From contig NZ_QXGR01000012.1 of NCBI RefSeq assembly GCF_003604195.1, forward strand, positions 58,759 through 122,758: a DNA stretch of 64,000 bases, read 5' to 3'. Below the pieces are notes generated by a model. That model was not told the origin of the DNA. It did no database searches and was given only the letters and a program-made list of their open reading frames with translations. Positions 36,870 to 44,547 of the stretch are shown piece after piece (position 1 is the stretch's first letter; each line of letters opens with the position of its first letter). The translations under genes were made by a program, and so were the position numbers. The DNA comes from Simplicispira lacusdiani (GTDB lineage Bacteria > Pseudomonadota > Gammaproteobacteria > Burkholderiales > Burkholderiaceae_C).

Positions 36870-37339
36870 GGCTGTCGGTCCGCCGCCAAGCTCTGAGCAC
36901 TGATCTCGCCCGTCGTGGCGCCGCTGTCGATCCAAGCCCGCAGTGTCTCGGAAAGGCCCTTGGCGGCCTCTGGGTCGCGTGTGGAGCACTCCCAGACGTT
37001 GAGCACCCGCCAGCCCATCTCTGCGAGCTTGTCGGCGGCGCGGCGGTCCCGATCAACATTGCCCTGCAACTTGGCCGTCCAGAAGTCTGTCCGCGTCGAC
37101 GGCGTCTTAGCGAATTTGCATCCCTGGTGGGCGTGCCAGAAGCAGCCGTGCACGAAGATCGCGATTTTGCGGCCCGGCATGGCGATGTCGGGCGTGCCAG
37201 GCAGGTCGCGCCGATGCAGCCGGAAGCGGTGCCCCATCGCGAACAGCGCTTTGCGGACCAGTATTTCAGGCAAAGAGTTTTTGCCCTTGATGCCGGACAT
37301 CATCTGACTGCGTTTGGCGGGGCTGACGACATCGGACAT
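36866..37339 (-). CDS. vsr: Very short patch repair endonuclease
   Basis: 157 residues. Vsr nicks 5' of the T in T:G mismatches produced when 5-methylcytosine deaminates. Family marks: 'SQMMSGIKGKNSLPE' N-terminus, catalytic D51 in 'PGTPDIAMPGRKIAIFVHGCFWH' (with H64 and H69), and the zinc site built from H71, C74 and C118 ('WECS'). Linkage with a C5-methyltransferase is the rule for Vsr, since it limits the mutagenic cost of methylation. It lies 37 bp after the AIPR gene in the same operon. Confidence 0.95.
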   Translation of the reverse strand: MSDVVSPAKRSQMMSGIKGKNSLPEILVRKALFAMGHRFRLHRRDLPGTPDIAMPGRKIAIFVHGCFWHAHQGCKFAKTPSTRTDFWTAKLQGNVDRDRRAADKLAEMGWRVLNVWECSTRDPEAAKGLSETLRAWIDSGATTGEISAQSLAADRQP

Positions 37340-37376
37340 GGTGGACCACGATACGCCAGGCGACGCAGCTCCCCGA

Positions 37377-39158
37377 TCAGACGGCTTTGACCTCCGGAAT
37401 GCAGTCGGCCGGCTCCGAGTAGCTCGCGCCCATCACCGCGTCTTTGCATTCCGGACGCTTGGCCCACTCAGACACCATGCGCCCGCCAGAGGTGGCGTGC
37501 AGCGTGTCGTTGACCTCCTTGGCCCACGTCGCGATCTGCTCCATGAGTTCCGGCGACACCGCCTGCTTCTCCCAGATGCGGCCCAAGTCGATGCGCGAGC
37601 CGAGTTTCTCCGACAGGATAGAGATCGTGTAGGCCGTGACGTTGGCCTGGAACGCCTGGAACATCGGCCTCAAAAGCTTTTGGGCGTCGCGGTACAGCTT
37701 GGCCTTGGCGATCATCGACTTGAAGTCAGCCACCGAAGGGAGAGGCGCCTCTTGGCCCTCGCTCGGCGAGAGCGCAGCCATGAAACGGTCGAAGTTTTTT
37801 TGCGAGCCCATGCTCACGATGTCGGGCTTGCAGTCCCAGGCGTTGAGGTATTTGGCCAAGTCGGTCTTGGTCACGCGCCGCGCGGTGGGGATGGCGTCCT
37901 TCAATGCTTTGAGGCGGGCTGGCGTGTTCCCCTCGCGGGAGAGCAGCGTGTTGTAGCTGCCGGCGGCGCGCTCGTAGAACCATTGGCCGACGCCGTCCGG
38001 GCAGTAGACCGAGCGCGAGAGCTTCTCTATCTCGACGTGGAAGGGCTTGTTGGCCGAGAGGTCCGATTGGCGGACGGCGTTCTGGCTGTTGGCGTAGCGC
38101 GAGATGTCCGACACCAAGGCCTCTTCCTTGGTGGAGTCCTGCGCCTTCATGACAATGATCTTCGCGGGCACACGGACCCGGCTCAGGTCGGTGTCGGGAT
38201 ACTTCTTCTTGGTGAAGTAGAGCGAGGCCGTCGTCTGCCCGCCGTTGACGATCTGCAAGCCTTTGAGCCAGGCGATGCCTTGCTCGCCCTCGGAGGTCTT
38301 GCCCAGCACCATCTCGTCGGCCACGATCACGATGCCATTGTTGTAGGCCATGAAGCGCTCGGGCGCGGCGCGGAGCGTCGACTGGATGCCGGCGTTGACG
38401 CCCTTGCCCTTGACGCTCAGGAAGGAGCGGACGTTGGCCTCCAAGAGGCGCGCGCCGAACTTCTCGTAGAGCAGCCGCAGCGCTTCGCCCGGGACCGCCG
38501 TCATGGCGTAGTCGTAGTCGTCGTTTTCGCCCGGCACGTAGACGCAGGGCAGGGGAGAGCCAGAGACCTCTTTGAAGTCGACCACCAGCTCGTCGCGCGG
38601 CTTGCCTTCGGACGTGTGCCGGTGCAGCCGCTCGATGTCCATCACTTCCAGGCGCACGGCCTTGCCGCCGATGTCGCGCGTCTTGAAGCTCTTGGACTTG
38701 GCGACCCGGTCGGTGATGACGTAGACGCGGATCTGTTCGAGGTCGTTGTAGATGGCCTGCAGCGTCTCGGCCAGCGAGCGCACGTCCCGCGACGGGTCGA
38801 GCTTCTGCGCCATCTTGCCTTCGGCGCACAGCGTCAGGAATCGCAGGCAGCGCTCGGCGGCCACCTTCGTTTCGGAGTCGGGGATGGGCGTGGGCTCGTC
38901 GACGCCCGCATACAGGCTCACGAACAAATCGAGCTGGTCGCTGTCGTCGGAGATCGAGTAGCCGCTCAGCCTAAGGATGGCGTTGCCCACGGTGCCCTCG
39001 TAGTGGCACTCGACGGGCTCGAAGGTCATGCCGATTTCCGACATGTGGTCCATCACGATGCCGGCGAAGACCAGCTCTTCATACAGCGCGCCATCGCGCA
39101 TCTGGGACTTCACGGCGGCCTGCGTCTCGCGCAGGAAATCCGGCAGGCTTGAACTCAT
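37377..39158 (-). CDS. AIPR family protein
   Basis: 593 residues of the AIPR (abortive infection phage resistance) family. Core signatures: 'YNNGIVIVADEM' (from 272), 'LQIVNGGQTTASLYF' (301-315) and 'ISRYANSQNAVRQSDL' (352-367). An N-terminal acidic stretch ('SDDSDQLDLFVSLY', residues 70-83) is shared by many members. The family was first defined by a lactococcal abortive-infection protein and recurs in predicted restriction systems, where a DNA- or RNA-cleaving role has been proposed. Start ATG overlaps the DUF4420 stop by four bases, so the two are coupled. Confidence 0.88.
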   Translation of the reverse strand: MSSSLPDFLRETQAAVKSQMRDGALYEELVFAGIVMDHMSEIGMTFEPVECHYEGTVGNAILRLSGYSISDDSDQLDLFVSLYAGVDEPTPIPDSETKVAAERCLRFLTLCAEGKMAQKLDPSRDVRSLAETLQAIYNDLEQIRVYVITDRVAKSKSFKTRDIGGKAVRLEVMDIERLHRHTSEGKPRDELVVDFKEVSGSPLPCVYVPGENDDYDYAMTAVPGEALRLLYEKFGARLLEANVRSFLSVKGKGVNAGIQSTLRAAPERFMAYNNGIVIVADEMVLGKTSEGEQGIAWLKGLQIVNGGQTTASLYFTKKKYPDTDLSRVRVPAKIIVMKAQDSTKEEALVSDISRYANSQNAVRQSDLSANKPFHVEIEKLSRSVYCPDGVGQWFYERAAGSYNTLLSREGNTPARLKALKDAIPTARRVTKTDLAKYLNAWDCKPDIVSMGSQKNFDRFMAALSPSEGQEAPLPSVADFKSMIAKAKLYRDAQKLLRPMFQAFQANVTAYTISILSEKLGSRIDLGRIWEKQAVSPELMEQIATWAKEVNDTLHATSGGRMVSEWAKRPECKDAVMGASYSEPADCIPEVKAV

Positions 39159-40159
39159 ATCGCTCCCAATTTCTTTAATGCATCGGCGGCCGGGATGCTT
39201 GGCCCCGCGGCCTTGTCCAGATCGATCTCGTAGGTGGCTTTCGTGACGCCCAGCGGGACGCTGCCTGGCGTGAGGCGGGGAAAGCCTTCTCTCACTTCGA
39301 CGACGCGAGTGTCGGCCAGCGCAAAACGGCGGATGTAGCGGTCCGCGTGGGCGTCGAAGTAGCCCGCGGCGATCAGCCTCTCGCTCAGCAGGCGCACGGC
39401 CTCGGCTTCGCCCGCGGCGACATCGCGCATCTCAGCCACCAGCTCCGGCAGGCTCTGCCCGGTGTCGGTCTGGCGCAGCCGCGCGCCGGCCAAGAAGAGC
39501 GGTTGGCGCACGGAGTCGTCGAGTTGCTCGAGCGATCCGATCTTGGCGGGGAAGCCCGCCGCCGACAGCGTGGCCTTGACCTCCAAGGAGCCGGTCCCGA
39601 TCTCGAAGTCCCGGACGCCGTCGAGCGGCCCCACCCACGATTCGATGGCGGAGGCCAGCGGAAGACCCGCGTCGATGATCGCCCGCAGCAGCGTGAGCTC
39701 GCCCACCAAGCCGATTTCGGATTCCGGGCTCAGGGCCTGCGCCCCCTTGCGCATGAACTCCTGCCATGCGCGGATGCGCCCGAGGAAGACTCGCAGCAGC
39801 CGCTTCTCGTCGGCGCTGGACTCGGCATCCATCGCGTGAGCCACGTCTGCCACCATGGCGGCGAATAGTTCCAAGCTGCCGTGCGCGCTGCGGGTGAGTG
39901 CGAGCCACGTCAGCCCGTCGCCATTGGGCTCCACGCGCGACACAGCGAAGCCTTGGCCGTCGGGAAGCTTTTCAGCAGCGGGGATCGCCGAGGTTGAAAA
40001 GCTCGCGAGGAGGGCTTCGTTCTTGTCGGGGAAGCTCAGGCCGGCCCGCAAGGAGCATGGGCCGATCGTGGCGATGGAGATGCTGCGCCAGCCAGAGGCG
40101 TCCGCGCTGTCCCGCAGCGAGCGCCAAGCGAGCTCGATGTCGTCAATCAGCAGGGCCAT
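39155..40159 (-). CDS. PD-(D/E)XK motif protein (DUF4420)
   Basis: 334 residues. The nuclease-like core lies at about 150-200: E154 ('GLVGELTLL'), D184 ('GVRDFEIG') and the E193-V-K195 pair ('LEVKATLS'), the spacing of the PD-(D/E)XK fold. DUF4420 proteins are found with Z1, GHKL and AIPR genes and are candidate cleavage subunits. It overlaps the Z1 gene by 17 bases at its start and the AIPR gene by four at its end, so all three are tightly coupled. Confidence 0.85.
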   Translation of the reverse strand: MALLIDDIELAWRSLRDSADASGWRSISIATIGPCSLRAGLSFPDKNEALLASFSTSAIPAAEKLPDGQGFAVSRVEPNGDGLTWLALTRSAHGSLELFAAMVADVAHAMDAESSADEKRLLRVFLGRIRAWQEFMRKGAQALSPESEIGLVGELTLLRAIIDAGLPLASAIESWVGPLDGVRDFEIGTGSLEVKATLSAAGFPAKIGSLEQLDDSVRQPLFLAGARLRQTDTGQSLPELVAEMRDVAAGEAEAVRLLSERLIAAGYFDAHADRYIRRFALADTRVVEVREGFPRLTPGSVPLGVTKATYEIDLDKAAGPSIPAADALKKLGAI

Positions 40160-43019
40160 ATTCTTGTGTCCAAAGCAGGTGGTCCACCGCGTATTCGACC
40201 TTCACGCCGGAGTCGCTCGATGGGAAGCTGACGCCGAACGCCATGACCGGATCCTTCCGGTCCGCCAGCGCCTCGCTGCCTGCTTGCTGGGGGTCGAGTG
40301 GGTAGAGCAGCAGGAGGCCGCGTTGCGGCGCGGGGGCGACGCCATCGGCCTCGGATCCCTTGCCGCGGATGAAGCGGATCGACGGGCCGTTGGGCGTGTC
40401 GGGTTCGCTGGGTTTGACGCCGCTTTTCTGGCGGCCTGCGTCAGGGTTGAACATCTTCTTGGTGCGTTCCAGCGCCGCGCTCCACGCCGCATCGTCCAAG
40501 TCGATCGCCTCGTCGCGGGGCGACAGCAGCCGGCCGATCGCGTATCGGTCCGCGATGTCCTTGTCGGCGGAGCGCTTGGTCATCTTGTCGATGGTCAGGC
40601 CGCCAGCGAAGGTGTGCTTGTCGCCCGATCCGCCGCCCAGCAGGGCGACGGTCCACGATGTCAGCTCGCCCGTCGCCGCCATGGAGCGGACGAAATCGCG
40701 AAGCAGGGCACTGTTGACCTTGCGAGCCTTCGGGTGGGTGATGAATGCCTCGAAGAAATCGGCGATGTGGTCGGCCGGCACGTCGTTCCAGAGGAAGCCA
40801 TCCCACTGCTGCTCTTGGGCGCCGCGCATGCGCTTGGGGTTGGGCTCGCCAGGGGCGCCGCAGGCGGCGATGAGCTTGTTGGCCGTGTCGAGGTTCTGAT
40901 CGAGGATCTTGCCGTCGTTGTGCATCGACACGGTTTCGAGCAAGTCGCCGCTGAACGAGAGCTGCAGGTTCTTGGCCGTGCGCATCTTCAAGGGCGAGGT
41001 CACCAGTAGGACCGGATGGGACTGCACGCGCAGGCCGTAGTCGCGCGGCGTCGCGCCGCTCTCGGCCATCGCGTCGAATTCCTCGCGCAGCTCCTCGGAG
41101 GCGTCGGCGATGTGGCCGAACCACTCGACGAGCTCCTCGGTCGTGTAGAGCCGGCAGAGGTCGATGTAGCCGGGCCGGTAGCCGAACCAGCGGCCCATCT
41201 GCATCAGCGTGTCATACATCTTCGTGGTGCGCACGAAGTAGCTGGTGCACAGGCCTTCGAGCGTCAGGCCCCGCGCGAGCTTGTCGCCGCCGATGGCGAT
41301 GACTTTGAGCGGCGGGCCATCCTCGGCGTAGTCGAGCGCGTCCTTGGCCTTCCCGTTCACCATGCGCACGTCGATGTCCGAGAGGACATCGGGCAGCTTG
41401 GCGAGGACTTCGGCCCAGGGAAGGACGGACGGCGGCTCTTCCGATTCGGTGAGCTTGGAGGCGATCGCATCGGTGGTGGGGACGAAGTCGGACTCCCAGA
41501 GCGCGCGCAGCTCGTCGAGCAGCGCCTCGTGATCGATCCCGCGGGTGATCCGCAGCTTCATCTTCTGGACGAAGTCCTCGACCTGGCGATGCACTTCCTT
41601 TTGGACGAGCGTGAAGCGGGTGACGTGGACGAGCATCGAGGAATGCTCGTCCCCTTGGCCGCGGGCCTCTCGGGCCGCGCAGGCCAAGACGAACGAGTGG
41701 ACGGCCTCGCGCAGCGAGGGCGGCAACGTGTCTTGCCCCATGTGGGCCGGAGAGTGGTCCTTCTGGTGCTTCGGCGGCATCCAGCCGTCGCGGCCGTCTT
41801 CGCTGGCGTGGTCCTGGAAGACGCGGGTCAGCGGCAGCCCGCTGCGCCCTTCGGGCGTTTGCAGGCCGAAGACGCGCGCTGGGCCGACGTAGTTGGAGGG
41901 CGCGGCCAGGTTGACGATAAACGACTGGGGGAAGAGGTCGGGGCCTTCCTCGGGCGTCTCGTTCTGGCGGTGGATGAAGATGTTGGCGAAGGGCGTCGCG
42001 GTGTAGCCGACGTAGGCCTTCTTGGCGAAGACGTTCAGGATCTTGCGGATCCTGCTGTTGATCGCCTTGGGCTCGTGGTCCTCGTCGGGTTTGCCATCGG
42101 CGCCGATGTGCTGTTCGCCGGTGTCGACCGAGGCGTGGTCGGCCTCGTCGTCGATCAGCAGCAGCGGGAGGTTCGACACGAACCGCTTGCCGTGCTCGTC
42201 GGTGGCGTCGGCCACATGTCCCCGGATCCATTTGAGCAGGCGCTCCAACACGACCTTGTGCTTCTTGACGACGAAGAGCCAAGGGCGCTGCTCGGGCGAG
42301 ATGGCCAGGTGCTTGGCGATCTTGGTGTTGAAGTCACCCGTGTTGGTGCGGTTGGTCGCGCAGTTGGGCTTGATCTCGAAGTCGCGGCCGTGCGCGCCGA
42401 CCCCGATCAGCTTGACGATGTCGCCGGTGGCGGATGTCTCGTAGCCGAGGAAGCCCTCTTCGAGGCGGATCTGCGTTTGCGAGCGCAGGTTGTTGTGCAA
42501 GCCCGCCAGGATGATGATCATCTTGTAGCCGGAGTCGGCCGCCTTGCAGATCAGGCCCGAATAGTTGGCGGTCTTGCCGGACTGGACATGTCCCACGACC
42601 AAGCCGCGGCGATCCCAGGCTCCCGCGCGGCCGGGGTCTTCCATGAGGCCCAGGATGCGGTCGGTGGACTTGTCCACGGCGTCGACGGCCGTCGCCGACA
42701 TCTTGCGTTCGAGCATGTCGCGGTAGCGAGGCCAATATCGCCAGTCCTTCTTGCGGGCCGCATTGAGCCAGGCCTCATGGCCGGTCGTGTCCGAGAGAGC
42801 CGTGTCTTGGCCGATCCACAGGCTGAATCGGCGGATCAGCTCGGCGACGGCGGCGGCCTTGTCGACGGAGTCTTCGTTTCCAGGCGCGACCACCGAGGCC
42901 GCGATCGCGACCTTCTCGGTGATCAAGGCCGCAGTGATCGGCCCCTTATCCTTTTCCGCGACGAGCAAGCTCTGCGCGATGCTGAGCGCTGTCGCGGTCG
43001 AGGTGCTGAACTCTGGCAT
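40143..43019 (-). CDS. Z1-domain superfamily-II ATPase
   Basis: 958 residues from the ATG at 43019, chosen because gggagg lies five bases upstream; an earlier in-frame ATG lacks one. Walker A is 'VVGHVQSGKT' (141-150), Walker B 'LLLIDDEADH' (287-295), motif III 'VGYTATPFANIFI', and the Z1 block 'IAIGGDKLARGLTLEGLCTSYF...QMGRWFGYRPGY' carries motifs V and VI. Z1 domains occur in helicase-like subunits of ATP-dependent restriction systems such as CglI and NgoAVII, where ATP hydrolysis drives translocation. Here it probably works with DUF4420 and the GHKL ATPase. It follows the GHKL gene after 28 bp. Confidence 0.92.
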   Translation of the reverse strand: MPEFSTSTATALSIAQSLLVAEKDKGPITAALITEKVAIAASVVAPGNEDSVDKAAAVAELIRRFSLWIGQDTALSDTTGHEAWLNAARKKDWRYWPRYRDMLERKMSATAVDAVDKSTDRILGLMEDPGRAGAWDRRGLVVGHVQSGKTANYSGLICKAADSGYKMIIILAGLHNNLRSQTQIRLEEGFLGYETSATGDIVKLIGVGAHGRDFEIKPNCATNRTNTGDFNTKIAKHLAISPEQRPWLFVVKKHKVVLERLLKWIRGHVADATDEHGKRFVSNLPLLLIDDEADHASVDTGEQHIGADGKPDEDHEPKAINSRIRKILNVFAKKAYVGYTATPFANIFIHRQNETPEEGPDLFPQSFIVNLAAPSNYVGPARVFGLQTPEGRSGLPLTRVFQDHASEDGRDGWMPPKHQKDHSPAHMGQDTLPPSLREAVHSFVLACAAREARGQGDEHSSMLVHVTRFTLVQKEVHRQVEDFVQKMKLRITRGIDHEALLDELRALWESDFVPTTDAIASKLTESEEPPSVLPWAEVLAKLPDVLSDIDVRMVNGKAKDALDYAEDGPPLKVIAIGGDKLARGLTLEGLCTSYFVRTTKMYDTLMQMGRWFGYRPGYIDLCRLYTTEELVEWFGHIADASEELREEFDAMAESGATPRDYGLRVQSHPVLLVTSPLKMRTAKNLQLSFSGDLLETVSMHNDGKILDQNLDTANKLIAACGAPGEPNPKRMRGAQEQQWDGFLWNDVPADHIADFFEAFITHPKARKVNSALLRDFVRSMAATGELTSWTVALLGGGSGDKHTFAGGLTIDKMTKRSADKDIADRYAIGRLLSPRDEAIDLDDAAWSAALERTKKMFNPDAGRQKSGVKPSEPDTPNGPSIRFIRGKGSEADGVAPAPQRGLLLLYPLDPQQAGSEALADRKDPVMAFGVSFPSSDSGVKVEYAVDHLLWTQEYGPAD

Positions 43020-43047
43020 TCGATCCTCCCTTTTGTGTGTTCTTGGC

Positions 43048-44547
43048 CTAGGCCTCTGCGGGGGCGCCAAGCCCCGCGACCAGCCCCGGATAGTTCTGGA
43101 ATGGCTCGGTTGACAGCAGCGCGCGCTTCGCTGCTTCGACGGACATGCCTCGTCGGCTGATCATGTCGGCGAAGAGGGTGCGCAGCACCGTCGCGATGGC
43201 CTCGGGTGGCTCGCCCGAGAAGCCGGTCTTGGGCGTGTCCTTGTTCTCCGCGGTGTCGAGCCAGATGCGTTGGACAGGCACCGACTCTTCGATTACCCGC
43301 AGCATGGCCTTGACCAGCGGCGCGAGATCGCCCGCGCTGTCCAGCACGGCCGCGACCGCGGGGTGGGTCGGCTCGATCCGATAGCGGATTCCATCCTTCA
43401 CGCGGTCGACCCGCCACGCTTGCTCGATCGGCGTGTTGCGCTGGGTGGGCATCGGCGTCCCGCGGTAGGCGAACACCCGGCGGGCGCGCTCGCGCGTGTC
43501 CTCTGCCAACCGGGTCAGCCATGCCCGCAGCGCCACCGGCGGGCGGGCCGTCGACTTGCGCACGTCGATCTTCCAGTCGGCGTCGGCGGTGTTGGGAATG
43601 TCGAGCTGGATGCGAGCGAGGCGGTGCGCTTCTTCGCGGTTCCAGGCCTTCGAGTTGCCGAGGCCGAGCCAGCCGCCAGCGACCAGCAGCCGCTCGTTGC
43701 GGTAGACGTAGAAGCCTTGCTGCGCGGTCCAGCCTGCCGGCCCCTCGTTCTTCTTGAACTCGTCCTTGGTCAGCTTGTCGTGGTGGGGCAGCACGTGGCA
43801 CTGCGCCACCACCAGCCCGTTGTCGGTCCGCATCGGCGCGGGTGGCGAGGTCCACGGCTTGGCGGGATGCCCCGACATGAACGGATCCCAGGGCTCGACG
43901 GCTCGCCCATTGAGCAGCAGCTTGATTCGCGCGCGAGGGCCTTGCAGCAGTCGATGGAAAACCATCGCAAGGTGCGCTTCGACCACCACGGTCAACGCCA
44001 GGAAGTCGTCGACCGTGTAGCCGGCGGTGACGATGCGGTCGAGCTTCTCCCACAGCACCAGCGTTCCGGACGCTTTGCCGTCGAGGCAGGCGAGGTGATG
44101 CTCGGATCCCTCGGCCGGGCCTTCGAAGAGCAGCCAGTCGCTCTGGGGATCGGCGGCCAGCTCGTCGAGATCCCACCGCAGGCAGCTCCGCTCGCCTCCC
44201 TTGGCGCTGGCAACTGTCAGGCGACGGCACTGCGAGAGAGATGCGGTTTTCAAGCCCATGCCAAAGCGGCCAAGATCATGGGCCTCGCGCGTCGCCAAAG
44301 GGTTCTTGTCCCCGAGCCGCATCGCGCCTTCGAGCTCAGGGTCGCTCATGCCGCGGCCGTCGTCCAGGACCAGCACGCGGCTGTCGGACCCGTCCCACTG
44401 GAAATCGATGCGGACTTCGCTCGCGCCGGCGGAGATGCTGTTGTCTACGATGTCGGCCAACGCCGCTGGAGTCGAATAGCCCAAGCCGCGCAGGGATTCG
44501 AGCATCGCCATCGCGCGCGGCGGTGCCTTGCGGGTCTTCGCGGTCAT
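43048..44547 (-). CDS. GHKL-family ATPase (MutL/MORC-like)
   Basis: 499 residues. The N-terminal Bergerat fold is complete: N-box 'LADIVDNSISAGAS' (D32 replacing the usual glutamate, N36), G1 'LDDGRGMSD' (61-69) and G2 'LGRFGMGLKTASLSQC' (92-107). The spacing resembles MutL, Hsp90 and MORC rather than histidine kinases; there is no kinase His domain. MutL/MORC-like ATPases are known members of predicted multi-gene restriction systems with Z1 proteins and are thought to act as ATP-dependent clamps. Its ATG overlaps the sigma factor stop (ATGA at 44544-44547). Confidence 0.9.
   Translation of the reverse strand: MTAKTRKAPPRAMAMLESLRGLGYSTPAALADIVDNSISAGASEVRIDFQWDGSDSRVLVLDDGRGMSDPELEGAMRLGDKNPLATREAHDLGRFGMGLKTASLSQCRRLTVASAKGGERSCLRWDLDELAADPQSDWLLFEGPAEGSEHHLACLDGKASGTLVLWEKLDRIVTAGYTVDDFLALTVVVEAHLAMVFHRLLQGPRARIKLLLNGRAVEPWDPFMSGHPAKPWTSPPAPMRTDNGLVVAQCHVLPHHDKLTKDEFKKNEGPAGWTAQQGFYVYRNERLLVAGGWLGLGNSKAWNREEAHRLARIQLDIPNTADADWKIDVRKSTARPPVALRAWLTRLAEDTRERARRVFAYRGTPMPTQRNTPIEQAWRVDRVKDGIRYRIEPTHPAVAAVLDSAGDLAPLVKAMLRVIEESVPVQRIWLDTAENKDTPKTGFSGEPPEAIATVLRTLFADMISRRGMSVEAAKRALLSTEPFQNYPGLVAGLGAPAEA

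Noticed and set aside
36579..36989. Longer ATG-start version of the small gene after vsr
   Set aside because: It would overlap vsr by over 120 bases in another frame with shadow-like sequence; the TTG at 36869 is preferred.
37314..39152. 612-codon frame antisense to the AIPR gene
   Set aside because: No recognisable domain and strongly biased composition; the AIPR frame has conserved motifs.
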